Part shown: positions 51,627-64,000 of the stretch, piece after piece | How the letters are laid out: each line of letters begins with the position of its first letter | Position numbering within the stretch: the first letter of the stretch is position 1 | NCBI RefSeq assembly: GCF_014191305.1 | Contig: NZ_JACHWJ010000001.1 | Coordinates: 682,001-746,000, forward strand | From: Pseudoclavibacter helvolus | Lineage (GTDB): Bacteria > Actinomycetota > Actinomycetes > Actinomycetales > Microbacteriaceae | Direction: 5' to 3' | Length of the DNA stretch: 64,000 nucleotides | Position numbers and translations under genes: made by a program | Notes under the pieces: model-generated | Databases searched by the model: none | Told to the model about the DNA's origin: nothing | Seen by the model: the letters and a program-made list of their open reading frames with translations, nothing else

Positions 51627-52820
51627 TCAGAGGCCCGCTGCGCGGCGGAGCTCCTCGGCGCGGTCGGTGCGCTCCCAGGTGAAGTCAGGCAGCTCGCGCC
51701 CGAAGTGTCCGTACGTCGATGTCTGGGCGTAGATCGGGCGACGGAGGTCGAGGTCTTCCACGAGCGCTCCGGGGCGGAGATCGAAGGTCGAGCGGATCGC
51801 AGCGCTGATCTTGTCGTCCTCGACGTGTCCCGTTCCGAACGTCTCGACGTAGAGGCCTACCGGTTCGGCTTTTCCGATGGCGTAGGCGATCTGGACTTCC
51901 AGGCGGTCGGCGAGCCCGGCCGCTACAGCGTTCTTCGCAACCCACCGCATGGCGTACGCGGCGGAGCGGTCGACCTTCGACGGGTCCTTGCCGCTGAACG
52001 CGCCGCCACCGTGCCTCGCCATACCTCCGTAGGTGTCGACGATGATCTTGCGCCCGGTCAGGCCGGCATCCGCCCGTGGGCCTCCGTCGATGAAGCTGCC
52101 GGAGGGGTTGACGAGGAACGTCGGCTCGGCGCCGGCGAAGCCGTTGCGCTCGAGGACCGGGCGGACGACGTGCGCGATGACGTCGTTGCGGATCTGCTCC
52201 TGCGTGAGGCCGGGGTCGTGCTGGGTCGAGATCACGACGGTCTCGATGGACGTGGGAACGCTCCCCTCGTAGCCGACGGTGACCTGGGTCTTGCCGTCTG
52301 GGCGAAGGTAATCGACCTCGCCAGACTTGCGGACGGCCGCGAGCTGCTGGGCGAGCTGGTGCGCCAGGTGGATCGGCAGCGGCATGAGCGCTGCCGTCTC
52401 GCGTGTCGCATAGCCGAACATGATGCCCTGGTCGCCAGCGCCTTGCTTCGCGATCGCATCTTCCGAGCTCTCGGAGCGGTGCTCGAGCGACGTCGTGACG
52501 CCATCGCCGATCTCGGGCGACTGCTCGCCGACGGAGATCGATACGCCGCAGGAAGAGCCGTCGAAGCCGACGTCGCTCGACGTGTAGCCGATCTCACTGA
52601 TCGTGCGCCGGACGATTCCGGCGATATCGGAGTAGGCGTTGGTCGTGACCTCGCCGGCGACGTGCACCTGGCCGGTCGTCACGAGGGTCTCGACGGCGAC
52701 ACGCGCCGCCGGGTCCTGCGTGAGCAGGTCATCCAGGATGCGGTCGGAGATCTGGTCGCAGATCTTGTCGGGGTGACCCTCGGTGACCGACTCAGAGGTG
52801 AACAGGCGAAGAGAAGACAA
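51627..52820 (-). CDS. metK: S-adenosylmethionine synthase
   Basis: MetK makes S-adenosylmethionine from methionine and ATP. The 397-residue protein has the N-terminal [20 protein letters not shown], the hallmark [12 protein letters not shown], and the glycine-rich [20 protein letters not shown] near the C-terminal third. A TTG start at 52820 ([10 protein letters not shown]) is chosen because AAGGGG lies six bases upstream and the length then matches the family; no ATG is available near that position. It is followed 14 bases later by priA. Confidence 0.96.
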   Translation of the reverse strand: MSSLRLFTSESVTEGHPDKICDQISDRILDDLLTQDPAARVAVETLVTTGQVHVAGEVTTNAYSDIAGIVRRTISEIGYTSSDVGFDGSSCGVSISVGEQSPEIGDGVTTSLEHRSESSEDAIAKQGAGDQGIMFGYATRETAALMPLPIHLAHQLAQQLAAVRKSGEVDYLRPDGKTQVTVGYEGSVPTSIETVVISTQHDPGLTQEQIRNDVIAHVVRPVLERNGFAGAEPTFLVNPSGSFIDGGPRADAGLTGRKIIVDTYGGMARHGGGAFSGKDPSKVDRSAAYAMRWVAKNAVAAGLADRLEVQIAYAIGKAEPVGLYVETFGTGHVEDDKISAAIRSTFDLRPGALVEDLDLRRPIYAQTSTYGHFGRELPDFTWERTDRAEELRRAAGL

Positions 52821-52873
52821 GCGGAACCCCTTGCGATGAAGTGATGGCTGGCCAGTTGGCGTGGCCGGTACGG

Positions 52874-54091
52874 CTAGACGATTGCGAGCAGATCCAGGAT
52901 GACATCGGCCACCGACATCTTGTCGCCAGTGTGACGCGAGACAACGTCTCCGGACGCTGCGAGGACGAAGATCGAGTTCTCGTCCGATTGGAAGCCGAGG
53001 TTCCAGCCGACCCGGTTCACGACGAGGTAGTCGCACCCCTTGCGCGCGATCTTCGCGCGGCCCAGCTCGAGCAGCTTGGCGTCATCTGGCTCGGTCTCGG
53101 CGGCGAAGCCAATGATGACCTGGTCGCTCCCCCTGGAAGCGGAGAGATCCTGCAGGATGTCTGGGTTGCGCGTGAAGGTGAGGGTCAGCTCCTCGCCGGC
53201 CTGCTCCTTCTTGATCTTGCCCTCGGCGACTGTCACGGGACGGTAGTCGGCGACGGCGGCGGCCATGATGACGACGTCGTGGCGCGGGGCGATCTCGGCG
53301 CAGGCCTGAGCCAGCTGCTGCGCACTCGAGACGGTGACGAGCTTGACGCCCTCCGGCGGGCGGACCTCGGCGTTGGCCGCGACGAGGGTGACCTCCGCGC
53401 CGCGAGCAACGGCACGTTCTGCGAGTGCGAAGCCCTGTCGGCCGCTCGAGCGGTTGCCGATGAAACGCACCGGATCGAGAGGCTCGCGCGTGCCTCCCGC
53501 GGTGATCAGCACGCGCCTGCCCCGGAGATCGCTTGCGAGTTCGGCGTCCCTGCGTCGCCGTCGCTCGCCGCGTCCAGCGCTCAGGATCGTCGCGACGATC
53601 TCGGCGGGGTCGGCGAGCCGGCCGGGGCCGGAGTCGTTGCCCGTCAGCTGTCCTTCTGCCGGGCCAACCAGGACGACACCACGTGCATCCAATCGGGCCG
53701 CGTTGGCCTGCGTCGCCTGGTTGAGCCACATCTCGGTGTGCATTGCAGGCGCGAGAATGAGCGGGGCCGTCGAGGCGAGGATGGTCGTGCCCAGCAGGTC
53801 GTCGGAGAGTCCGGCCGCGATCTTCGCCATGGAGTTGGCGGTCGCCGGGACGACCGCGATGACGTCGGCCTGCTGGCCGAGCGCAACGTGCCGCACCTCA
53901 GCGACGTCGTCGAAGACGTCGGTGCGGACGGGGTTGCGGGAGATTGCCTCGAACGTCGGCCGCCCCACGAAGCGCAGTGCGGATTCGGTGGGGACGACGT
54001 CGACGTGGTGGCCGAGGAGGACAAGATCGCGGATCACTTGGACGGCCTTGTAAGCGGCGATCCCGCCGGTGACGCCAACGACGACGCGCAT
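52874..54091 (-). CDS. coaBC: Bifunctional phosphopantothenoylcysteine synthetase/decarboxylase
   Basis: This protein of about 405 residues carries out two steps of CoA synthesis. The N-terminal FMN decarboxylase (CoaC) shows [18 protein letters not shown], the His in [21 protein letters not shown] and APAMHTEMW. The C-terminal synthetase (CoaB) shows [20 protein letters not shown] and AAVADYRPV, with K in EGKIKKEQ. The ATG at 54091 fits the family N-terminus; a GTG at 54154, seven bases after the rpoZ stop, is an alternative adding 21 acidic residues. Confidence 0.94.
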   Translation of the reverse strand: MRVVVGVTGGIAAYKAVQVIRDLVLLGHHVDVVPTESALRFVGRPTFEAISRNPVRTDVFDDVAEVRHVALGQQADVIAVVPATANSMAKIAAGLSDDLLGTTILASTAPLILAPAMHTEMWLNQATQANAARLDARGVVLVGPAEGQLTGNDSGPGRLADPAEIVATILSAGRGERRRRRDAELASDLRGRRVLITAGGTREPLDPVRFIGNRSSGRQGFALAERAVARGAEVTLVAANAEVRPPEGVKLVTVSSAQQLAQACAEIAPRHDVVIMAAAVADYRPVTVAEGKIKKEQAGEELTLTFTRNPDILQDLSASRGSDQVIIGFAAETEPDDAKLLELGRAKIARKGCDYLVVNRVGWNLGFQSDENSIFVLAASGDVVSRHTGDKMSVADVILDLLAIV

Positions 54092-54161
54092 CGGCTGACC
54101 ATCAGACGCGTCGGTCTCGTGGTCAGTCTGATGCGCGTCGGCGATCTCGCTCACGGTCGTG

Positions 54162-54488
54162 TTAGGCCTGAGGGGCGTCGTCTTCGAAGTTGATCTCGTC
54201 GTCAAAGACGATGACGTCGTCAGGAGTCTCGAGCGGGCGTGCCTCGACCATGACGATCTTCTGCTCGTTGATCTCGTGCAGCGCGATCGAGAGGGGCTTG
54301 TCGTCGATCGACGAGTCGATCAGTGGCCCGACGTTCTGGTAGATCGCTCCGTCGTGCAGGTCGGAGTAGTAGTCGTTGATCTGGCGGGCGCGACGCGATG
54401 CGAAGATGACCAGCTGGTACTTGTTGTCGACTCGCTGCAGCAGCTCGTCCATGGGCGGGTCGATGATGCCCTTTGGCTTCTCAATCAT
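54162..54488 (-). CDS. rpoZ: RNA polymerase omega subunit
   Basis: Omega helps assemble and stabilise RNA polymerase by binding beta-prime. The 108-residue protein has the core DELLQRVDNKYQLVIFASRRARQ region and the following helix (residues 13-40), then ALHEINEQKIV, with an acidic C-terminal tail typical of actinobacterial omega. The ATG overlaps the gmk stop (ATGA) and has AAGGAG five bases upstream. The gmk-rpoZ-coaBC order is conserved. Confidence 0.96.
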   Translation of the reverse strand: MIEKPKGIIDPPMDELLQRVDNKYQLVIFASRRARQINDYYSDLHDGAIYQNVGPLIDSSIDDKPLSIALHEINEQKIVMVEARPLETPDDVIVFDDEINFEDDAPQA

Positions 54489-55384
54489 GCGTGCTCCTTG
54501 TTCAGTCCCAGATGTTCGACTACGCGTGCCGCAGCCTCAGGCACGGAGTCGTTGACGACCAGTGCATCGAATTCGTCCTGGGCGGCGAGTTCGACCTTCG
54601 CGGTTTCGAGGCGCCGAGCTTGTTCTTCGGCCGATTCCGTACCGCGCCCGACGAGGCGCCGCACGAGCTCGTCCCAGCTCGGAGGCAACAAAAATACCAG
54701 TCTAGCCTCTGGCATGCGCGATCGGACCTGTCGCGCGCCCTGAATGTCGATTTCGAGCAGGACCGACCGCCCAGACGCAATGGCATCGTCGATGGGTGCC
54801 CGCGGGGTCCCGTACCGATACGCATTGTGTACCGTCGCGAACTCGAGGAGCTGCTCTTCATCGACGAGGCGGTCGAAGCCGTCGTCGTCGGTGAAGTGGT
54901 AGTTGATGCCGTCGACCTCGCCGGGGCGTGGGGCTCGGGTCGTCGCCGACACCGAGAGCTCGACCTCCGGGTAGTGCTCCCTGATGTAGTTCGCCACGGT
55001 GCCTTTGCCGACGGCCGTCGGGCCGGCCAGCACGACGAGACGGTTCTCCCCCGTCTGCGCGCCGAGCCGCTCCTCGAGGAACGCGCGCAGGCGGATGCGC
55101 TGATTGCGTCCGAGGCCGCCGAGGCGCTTGGACGGCGAGATGGCAAGGTCCTCGAGGATGCGGGCCTGCTTGGTCGCGCCGATGTGCGGAATGCTGAGCA
55201 GGAACTGCGTCACTCGGAGCGAGTGCTCAGCTGCATGCTCCGTGTCTGAGCTCGCGTCGAGCACCGAGAGCGGCGAGCGGGCACCGCTCGCGAGGGCTCG
55301 CTTGACCTCTGCGCGAGCCTGGCGGGCGAGTACGGCCGCTCGGGACGCGGCGACGCGGTCGACTGGGGGTGGTACCTGAGTCAT
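54485..55384 (-). CDS. gmk: Guanylate kinase fused to an N-terminal mIHF-like domain
   Basis: Residues about 118-299 are guanylate kinase, which phosphorylates GMP to GDP: P-loop AGPTAVGKGT (about 120-129), SATTRAPRPGEVDGINYHF and LEIDIQGARQVRS. Residues about 10-108 match actinobacterial integration host factor (mIHF): helical AEVKRALASG, then the helix-two-turn-helix segment SIPHIGATKQARILEDLAI and RLGGLGRNQRIRLRAFL. In mycobacteria mihF and gmk are adjacent separate genes in the same order, so this is a natural fusion. The reading frame is continuous with no internal start signal evident. It overlaps pyrF (ATGA). Confidence 0.95.
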   Translation of the reverse strand: MTQVPPPVDRVAASRAAVLARQARAEVKRALASGARSPLSVLDASSDTEHAAEHSLRVTQFLLSIPHIGATKQARILEDLAISPSKRLGGLGRNQRIRLRAFLEERLGAQTGENRLVVLAGPTAVGKGTVANYIREHYPEVELSVSATTRAPRPGEVDGINYHFTDDDGFDRLVDEEQLLEFATVHNAYRYGTPRAPIDDAIASGRSVLLEIDIQGARQVRSRMPEARLVFLLPPSWDELVRRLVGRGTESAEEQARRLETAKVELAAQDEFDALVVNDSVPEAAARVVEHLGLNKEHA

Positions 55385-56271
55385 GAGAGGGTGTTCTCCA
55401 GCTCCGCGGTGTGCTGGTCGATGGCCGCGGCGATGCCGTCTGGCCCGGCCGCGAGGACGCTCCGCGAGACGTTCACGATGACCGACTCCGAGGCCCCACC
55501 GAACGTCTCCCTGATGCGCGCGAACTCCGCGCCCTGGTGGCCGAAACCTGGGGCGAGCACCGGGGTCTTCGGGGTCTGGCCGAGCGACGGAAGGTCGACA
55601 CCGAGGAGGTCGAAGTCCACCGTGCCGCCGAGGACGACCCCAACGGAGCCGAACTCGCCGCGCGCGTGGTCGGCGTTCCAGGCCACGGCCCGATTCGCGA
55701 TGCCACCAGCGACGGTCTCGCCGAGCTGGGAGCCCTGCGCACGACGCGCCGTCTGGATCGAGGTCGACTCAGGGTTCGACGTCGCAGCGAGCACGAACAG
55801 GCCTTTGCCGAGACGCTCGGCGAGGTCGAGCGCTGCCGCCAGTGAGTCGAAGCCCTGGTACGGGTTGACCGTCATCGCATCGGCCTCCAGCGGTGAGCCT
55901 TCGTCGAGCCAGGCCTTCGCGTACGCCTCGAGGGTCGTGCCGACGTCGCCACGCTTGACGTCCGCGATCACGAGAAGGCCAGCATCCCGAGCGGCGCCGA
56001 GCACCGACTCGAGCGCCGTGAACCCTGCAGCTCCGAAACGCTCGAAGAACGCGATCTGCGGCTTGACGACGCCGACGCGGCCGGCCGCCGCCTCGACGAC
56101 CCGCAGCCCGAACTCGCCGGCGCCTGCAGCCGTGTTCGGCAATCCCCAGGATCCGAGCAGGAACTCATGCGGGTCGATGCCGACGCACAGTCGCCCCCGC
56201 TCCTCCACCGCGTGCTGGAGTCGGGTTCCGAACCCGCCCCCTCCAGCACGCGCCGCGAACGCTTCAGTCAA
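55381..56271 (-). CDS. pyrF: Orotidine 5'-phosphate decarboxylase (type 2)
   Basis: PyrF decarboxylates OMP to UMP, the last step of de novo pyrimidine synthesis. The 296-residue protein is the longer type 2 form with LCVGIDPHEFLLGSWGL, VKPQIAFFERFG, the catalytic Lys/Asp cluster in VIADVKRGDVGTTLEAYA, and APGFGHQGA near the phosphate site. The TTG at 56271 directly follows the carB stop, with GGGGGG eight bases upstream. Its end overlaps gmk. Confidence 0.95.
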   Translation of the reverse strand: MTEAFAARAGGGGFGTRLQHAVEERGRLCVGIDPHEFLLGSWGLPNTAAGAGEFGLRVVEAAAGRVGVVKPQIAFFERFGAAGFTALESVLGAARDAGLLVIADVKRGDVGTTLEAYAKAWLDEGSPLEADAMTVNPYQGFDSLAAALDLAERLGKGLFVLAATSNPESTSIQTARRAQGSQLGETVAGGIANRAVAWNADHARGEFGSVGVVLGGTVDFDLLGVDLPSLGQTPKTPVLAPGFGHQGAEFARIRETFGGASESVIVNVSRSVLAAGPDGIAAAIDQHTAELENTLS

Positions 56272-59571
<3,300 letters not shown>

Positions 59572-59573
59572 GC

Positions 59574-60746
59574 TTACGCGTTCTCCTGGCCGTTGGTGTG
59601 GGTGGATGGGGAGGCGAGGTGCGCGAGCACCATCTCCCTGAACTGGTCGAAGAGCGGGGCCGAGTCGTGGGGGCCGGCCGCCGCCTCTGGGTGGAACTGC
59701 ACGCTGAACGCCGGGATGTCGAGGCAGCGGAGGCCCTCGACAACCTGGTCGTTGAGCCCGATGTGGCTCACCTGCGCGCGGCCGAAGCCGGCGGGCGTCT
59801 CGACGGGGCCGTCGAGCGGAGCCTGGACCGCGAAGCCGTGGTTCTGGGCCGTGATCTCGATGCGCCCCGAGAAGGTGTCGACAACCGGCTGGTTGATGCC
59901 GCGGTGTCCGAATGGGAGCTTGTAGGTGTCGAAGCCGAGGGCGCGGCCGAGGAGCTGGTTGCCGAAGCAGATGCCGAAGAACGGCGTCCCATCTCGAAGG
60001 ACGTTTCGGAGCAGTTCAACGTGGGCGTCGCTCGAGGCAGGGTCTCCCGGTCCGTTCGAGTAGAAGACCGCCGTGGGAGCGAGCTCGCGCAGTTGCTCGA
60101 TGGTCGTGGTGTGCGGGAGCACGTGCACGTCGAAGCCGCGCTCGGCGAGCGCCTTGATCGTGGCCGTCTTGATGCCGAGGTCAATGATCGCGACGGAGCC
60201 GAGGCGCTCAGCGGCCGTCGAAGGGTGGACGACGGCCTCTGGCGTGGAGACGAGGTCGCTCAGGTTGCGGCCGGCCATGCTCGGCTGGGAGAGGACCTTC
60301 TCGAGGAGGTCCGCGTCCGAGATGGAGGCGGCCTCGCCGGAGAAGATTCCGCCCCGCATCGAGCCTTCGCTGCGGATGCGGCGGGTGAGCGCGCGAGTGT
60401 CGACTCCGGAGATGCCGACGATGCTGGTGGACGTCAGCGCGTTCTCGAGCGTGTCCTCGGCGCGCCAGTTGGAGACGACACGGGAGGGGTCGCGCACGAC
60501 GTAGCCGTCGACCCAGATCTGCCGCGACTCCATGTCTTCCTCGTTCACACCGGTGTTGCCGATGTGTGGTGCCGTCTGGACGACGATCTGGCCTGCGTAG
60601 CTCGGGTCAGTCAGGGTCTCTTGGTAGCCGGTCATTCCGGTGGAGAAGACGACCTCGCCGAGCGTCTCGCCGACGGCGCCGTACGCGTCGCCCTCGTATC
60701 GTGTCCCGTCCTCCAGGACGAGCACGGCGGGAATTGGTGGCGTCAT
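59574..60746 (-). CDS. carA: Carbamoyl-phosphate synthase small chain
   Basis: CarA is the glutaminase subunit that supplies ammonia to CarB. The 390-residue protein has an N-terminal domain ([35 protein letters not shown]) and a class I glutaminase with nucleophile Cys in [16 protein letters not shown] and the His-Glu pair in [12 protein letters not shown]. The ATG overlaps the stop of the preceding small membrane protein (ATGA). Confidence 0.98.
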   Translation of the reverse strand: MTPPIPAVLVLEDGTRYEGDAYGAVGETLGEVVFSTGMTGYQETLTDPSYAGQIVVQTAPHIGNTGVNEEDMESRQIWVDGYVVRDPSRVVSNWRAEDTLENALTSTSIVGISGVDTRALTRRIRSEGSMRGGIFSGEAASISDADLLEKVLSQPSMAGRNLSDLVSTPEAVVHPSTAAERLGSVAIIDLGIKTATIKALAERGFDVHVLPHTTTIEQLRELAPTAVFYSNGPGDPASSDAHVELLRNVLRDGTPFFGICFGNQLLGRALGFDTYKLPFGHRGINQPVVDTFSGRIEITAQNHGFAVQAPLDGPVETPAGFGRAQVSHIGLNDQVVEGLRCLDIPAFSVQFHPEAAAGPHDSAPLFDQFREMVLAHLASPSTHTNGQENA

Positions 60747-61285
60747 GAGGACTCCTCGGTCGTGGGGGCTGGTGTGAGCTGCAGCGAGCGCAGCGCGGTC
60801 TTGAGCTGTTCGCGCGCGGTGGCGTCGACAACTCTGAGGGAGGTTTCGACGCTGACGCGATCGCTCGCGGCTTCGTCGGCTGGCAGGAGCCAGCGGATGA
60901 TCGTCAGCCCGCCGTTCTCGACCACACGGTCGATCGTGACGGTGCCGTCGATGGTTGCTTCGATGTCCTCGGTCGGGATGAAGAAGGCGCGCTCGCCTGC
61001 GATCTGGACGATCGGCCCCTCTCGGAGCACCGTGACCTCGGCTCGGCCTCTGAACCCGAGCGGCGGCACGACGATGCGGTCAAGCGCGTCGCCGGTGCGG
61101 CTCGTGGACACGTAGTGCACGTCGCCCCACTGGCCGATCGGCTGCGACGTCGACTGCGGTGCCTCGAGGGGGCTCGAGAGGCCGGCCTGGGCGCGGGTCC
61201 GACGTCGCCAGCCGAGCCACATGAGCGCAACGATGACGAGGAACGCGACGATCGTGAGGGCGGCGGGGAATACGCGGTCGTCCAT
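60743..61285 (-). CDS. Membrane-anchored PH-like protein of the pyr operon
   Basis: This 180-residue protein has one N-terminal membrane helix (about residues 7-25, [20 protein letters not shown]), a basic stop-transfer stretch, a short linker and a C-terminal beta-rich domain ([40 protein letters not shown]). An equivalent gene sits between pyrC and carA in mycobacteria and many actinobacteria (the Rv1382 type), of unknown role. The start overlaps the pyrC stop (TGATG), so it is co-translated with the pathway enzymes. Confidence 0.85.
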   Translation of the reverse strand: MDDRVFPAALTIVAFLVIVALMWLGWRRRTRAQAGLSSPLEAPQSTSQPIGQWGDVHYVSTSRTGDALDRIVVPPLGFRGRAEVTVLREGPIVQIAGERAFFIPTEDIEATIDGTVTIDRVVENGGLTIIRWLLPADEAASDRVSVETSLRVVDATAREQLKTALRSLQLTPAPTTEESS

Positions 61286-62628
61286 CAAGCGACGTCCTTC
61301 TCGCGTGCCCGAGCGGCTGCGGCCGCGCCCTCGGCTGAGAGCAGCGCACCGTCGTCGAGCGTGCGTGTTCCCCGGTAGACGGTGTGCACGACTCGGCCGG
61401 GCAGCGACATGCCGAGGAACGGGGAATTGATGCTCTTGCCGCCGAGTGCGTCCGTCGTGAAGTCGGCAGTTGGCGCGGGGTCGTAGAACACGAGGTTCGC
61501 CAGCTCGCCTGCGGCCACTGGGCGGCCGGAGACCGGGTCGCCGCCGATGCGCGCGGGGGTCTCCGACATGATGCGTGCGACGTCGGCCCAAGAGAGGGCG
61601 CCGGTGTCGACCATGGTGTGCTGCACGACGCGCAGGGCGGACTCGAGTCCGACCATCCCCATCGCGGCCTGGTCCCACTCGGTCTCCTTGGCGTCCACGG
61701 GGTGCGGAGCGTGGTCCGTTGCGACGATGTCGATCGTGCCGTCGGCGAGTGCTTCTCGGACCGCGAGCACGTCGTCCTGCGTCCGCAGCGGCGGGTTGAC
61801 CTTGAACCTCGCGTCGTAGCCGCGCACAAGCTCCTCGGTGAGGAGGAGGTGGTGTGGCGTGACCTCCGCGGTCACGTCGATGCCGCGGGACTTCGCCCAG
61901 CGGACGACGTCGACGCCCTCCCGTGTCGACACGTGGCACACGTGAAGCCGGGAGGAGACGTGATCTGCAAGCAGCGCGTCCCTCGCGATGATGGAGGACT
62001 CGGCGACAGCGGGCCACCCGCCGAGGCCGAGTTCGGCGGAGAGCGCCCCCTCGTTCATCTGCGCGCCCACGGTGAGGCGCGGGTCCTGCGCGTGCTGGGC
62101 GACGACTCCCCCGAAGGCCTTCACGTACTCGAGGGCGCGACGCATGATGAGCGGGTCGAACACGCACTTGCCGTCATCCGAGAAGACGCGCACCTCCGCG
62201 TTGGACTGCGCCATGGCACCGATCTCGGAGAGCCGCTCGCCCTCGAGGCCCACGGTCACGGCGCCGATAGGCCGGACGTCTGCGTAGCCAGCGGCGCGGC
62301 CGAGGGCAGCAACTGCCTCGACGACTCCGGCCGTGTCCTGGACCGGGGACGTGTTCGCCATGGCGAAGACCGTCGTGTAGCCGCCGAAGGCCGCTGCGCG
62401 CGTTCCGGTCAGCACTGTTTCGCTTGACTCGAAGCCAGGCTCGCGCAGGTGGGTGTGCAGGTCGACGAGGCCCGGCAGCAGCACAAGGCCCTCGACATCG
62501 ATCGCGCTCTCCACACCGTCGAGCGAGAGGCTCCCGGCCGGAGCGACCTCATCGATCGAGGTTCCAGTGACGAGCACGTCTACAGGGTCGATGCCGAGCA
62601 ACTTGGCGCCTCGGTACAGCGTGGTCAT
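61285..62628 (-). CDS. pyrC: Dihydroorotase
   Basis: PyrC cyclises carbamoyl aspartate to dihydroorotate. The 447-residue class I amidohydrolase has the metal motif VDLHTHLREPGFE (about residues 56-68), a GAMAQSNAEVRVFSDDGKCV segment (about 135-155), metal histidines in VAQHAQDPRL and HVCHVSTREG, and the catalytic Asp in VATDHAPHP. The ATG at 62628 has GAAAGG four bases upstream. It follows pyrB by 29 bases. Confidence 0.97.
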   Translation of the reverse strand: MTTLYRGAKLLGIDPVDVLVTGTSIDEVAPAGSLSLDGVESAIDVEGLVLLPGLVDLHTHLREPGFESSETVLTGTRAAAFGGYTTVFAMANTSPVQDTAGVVEAVAALGRAAGYADVRPIGAVTVGLEGERLSEIGAMAQSNAEVRVFSDDGKCVFDPLIMRRALEYVKAFGGVVAQHAQDPRLTVGAQMNEGALSAELGLGGWPAVAESSIIARDALLADHVSSRLHVCHVSTREGVDVVRWAKSRGIDVTAEVTPHHLLLTEELVRGYDARFKVNPPLRTQDDVLAVREALADGTIDIVATDHAPHPVDAKETEWDQAAMGMVGLESALRVVQHTMVDTGALSWADVARIMSETPARIGGDPVSGRPVAAGELANLVFYDPAPTADFTTDALGGKSINSPFLGMSLPGRVVHTVYRGTRTLDDGALLSAEGAAAAARAREKDVA

Positions 62629-62657
62629 GGTGCCTTTCTCGTTTCCTTGGCCCTCGT

Positions 62658-63617
62658 TCACGATGCGCTCCCCGCGCGTTCTCCCGAGCACAGCACGTAC
62701 AGCGCTGCCATGCGGACGGCGACGCCGTTCGCAACCTGCTCGAGCACTGTCGACTGCGGGGAGTCGGCTGCGATGGAGGAGATCTCCAGCCCTCGATTCA
62801 TAGGGCCGGGATGCATGACCATCGTAGCGTCGGGCAGGCTCCGGAAGCGGGCCTCGCCGAGTCCCCAGTTCTTCGCGTACTCGCGGGTGTTCGGGAAGAA
62901 CGCGTCGTGCATCCGCTCTGCCTGGATGCGCAGGAGCATGACCGCGGTCGGGTCTGTGGCGAGCGCGCCGTCGAGGTCGCTCGTGATGGTCGCTGGCCAG
63001 GCCTCCGTGCGGACGGGAACCAGCGTCGGCGGGCCGACGAGCGTGACCTTTGCGCCAAGCGTGGTGAGGAGCCAGACGTTCGACCGCGCAACCCGCGAGT
63101 GCAGGATGTCGCCGACGATGACGATGTGGCAGCCGTCGAGGCCCTTGCCGCGAGCCGCAGCACGCCCGTGCACGCGACGCCGGAGCGTGAACGCGTCGAG
63201 GAGCGCCTGCGTGGGGTGCTCGTGCATCCCGTCGCCCGCGTTCAGGATGGGGGCGTCGATCCAGTCACGTTCTGCGAGGAGCTGCGGCGCACCACTCGAG
63301 GGATGCCTGATGACGACGGCGTCCGCGCCGATGGCCTTGAGCGTCTGCGCCGTGTCCTTCAGCGACTCGCCCTTCGAGACGCTCGACCCCTTGGCTCCGA
63401 AGTTGATGACGTCGGCCGAGAGCCGCTTCTCTGCAGCCTCGAAGGAGATTCGCGTCCGAGTCGAGTCCTCGTAGAACAGGTTCACCACCGTGATGCCACG
63501 CAGCGCCGGCAGCTTCTTGACCTCGCGGTCGCCGACGTCGGACATGTCCTCTGCGATGTCGAGCAGCATGATCGCGTCGTCGCGCGACATTCCCTTGGTT
63601 GAGAGCAGGTGCTTCAC
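62658..63617 (-). CDS. pyrB: Aspartate carbamoyltransferase catalytic subunit
   Basis: PyrB joins carbamoyl phosphate to aspartate. The 319-residue protein has the carbamoyl-phosphate loop [37 protein letters not shown], the [12 protein letters not shown] motif and [10 protein letters not shown]. No regulatory pyrI gene is present, as expected for actinobacteria. The GTG at 63617 overlaps the pyrR stop (GTGA). Confidence 0.97.
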   Translation of the reverse strand: MKHLLSTKGMSRDDAIMLLDIAEDMSDVGDREVKKLPALRGITVVNLFYEDSTRTRISFEAAEKRLSADVINFGAKGSSVSKGESLKDTAQTLKAIGADAVVIRHPSSGAPQLLAERDWIDAPILNAGDGMHEHPTQALLDAFTLRRRVHGRAAARGKGLDGCHIVIVGDILHSRVARSNVWLLTTLGAKVTLVGPPTLVPVRTEAWPATITSDLDGALATDPTAVMLLRIQAERMHDAFFPNTREYAKNWGLGEARFRSLPDATMVMHPGPMNRGLEISSIAADSPQSTVLEQVANGVAVRMAALYVLCSGERAGSAS

Positions 63618-64000
63618 GCGCGTCCCCCGTCCGTGATGACAACCCGGTCGCCGCCGTCGAGCTCGGTGAGCTCGACGCCGATGCGCTCGCTGCGGGCCGA
63701 CGGCAGATTCTTGCCCACGTAGTCGGCGCGGATCGGGAGCTCGCGGTGACCCCGGTCGACGAGGACGGCGAGCTGCACGGCACGGGGGCGCCCGGTGTCG
63801 CTCAGCGCGTCAAGGGCGGCGCGGACGGTCCTACCAGAGAACAGCACGTCGTCGACGAGCACGACGGTCTTGCCGTCGATTCCGCCGACGGGAATGTACG
63901 TGGGCTGCGACACGCGTGCCGGCCCTCTGCGCAGGTCGTCTCGGTACATCGTGACGTCTAGCGCGCCTGCGATGTCGGCGGCTTCGACGTGAATTCCGTT
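63614..64000 (-). CDS. pyrR: Bifunctional PyrR: pyr operon regulator/uracil phosphoribosyltransferase (N-terminus outside window)
   Basis: The visible 128 residues are the C-terminal two thirds of Pyr[15 protein letters not shown] is the family signature and [21 protein letters not shown] is the PRPP loop. PyrR senses UMP/UTP and controls pyr expression, by mRNA binding in many bacteria; it also has uracil phosphoribosyltransferase activity. The gene is first in the visible operon and its 5' end and promoter are beyond the window edge. Its stop overlaps pyrB. Confidence 0.95.
   Translation of the reverse strand, partial: NGIHVEAADIAGALDVTMYRDDLRRGPARVSQPTYIPVGGIDGKTVVLVDDVLFSGRTVRAALDALSDTGRPRAVQLAVLVDRGHRELPIRADYVGKNLPSARSERIGVELTELDGGDRVVITDGGRA

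Overview
This 64 kb window is high-GC DNA from an actinobacterium. Gene order and protein features point to Micrococcales, most likely Microbacteriaceae (inference; no 16S is present). The core order uvrB - coaE - rpsA - polA - pdtaR - pyk - gltDB - lgt - trpABC - hisI/F/G/E - rpe - rsmB - fmt - priA - metK - coaBC - rpoZ - gmk - pyrF - carBA - pyrCBR resembles the arrangement known from mycobacteria and other actinobacteria. Almost every gene starts with ATG or GTG, a few with TTG, and operon junctions are mostly ATGA/GTGA overlaps.

Layout. 0-4.7 kb: the first codons of uvrB, a dps-type ferritin, a YigZ-family protein, coaE, a DUF4126 membrane protein and rpsA. 4.9-9.6 kb: an acetaldehyde/alcohol oxidation cluster (DUF779 protein, zinc alcohol dehydrogenase, aldehyde dehydrogenase, GAF-type regulator) with a candidate operator. 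9.7-15.4 kb: a DUF885 protein, polA, a hotdog thioesterase, the ANTAR response regulator pdtaR and tRNA-Leu(CAA). 15.5-31.1 kb: an accessory stretch between pdtaR and pyk. It holds a frameshifted short-chain dehydrogenase, an operon with an IdeR/DtxR-like iron box (giant GltB-like protein, CysJ-like diflavin reductase, divergent HmuS/HemS heme protein), a DUF222-HNH protein, a TetR/DoxX pair, an OhrR-type regulator divergent from a small Cys-rich protein, an old-yellow-enzyme flavin oxidoreductase and an alpha/beta hydrolase. 31.2-64 kb: almost entirely minus-strand housekeeping operons (pyk; gltBD; trp/lgt; his; rpe; translation and replication genes; the pyrimidine operon).

How the genes fit together. 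gltB/gltD form the normal NADPH-dependent glutamate synthase, with a GlnR-like site upstream. The iron-boxed GltB-like protein has no GltD partner; the overlapping diflavin reductase could donate electrons to it, to the HmuS-like heme protein, or to both. This is the most unusual system here. The trp cluster lacks trpE between hisI and the Trp-associated membrane protein. Guanylate kinase carries an N-terminal mIHF-like domain as a natural fusion. Many single-gene starts lie 6 bases (once 7) downstream of a TANNNT -10 box with no Shine-Dalgarno, which implies widespread leaderless transcription.

No CRISPR array, rRNA, IS transposase or prophage is visible, and no gap between genes exceeds about 300 bases.
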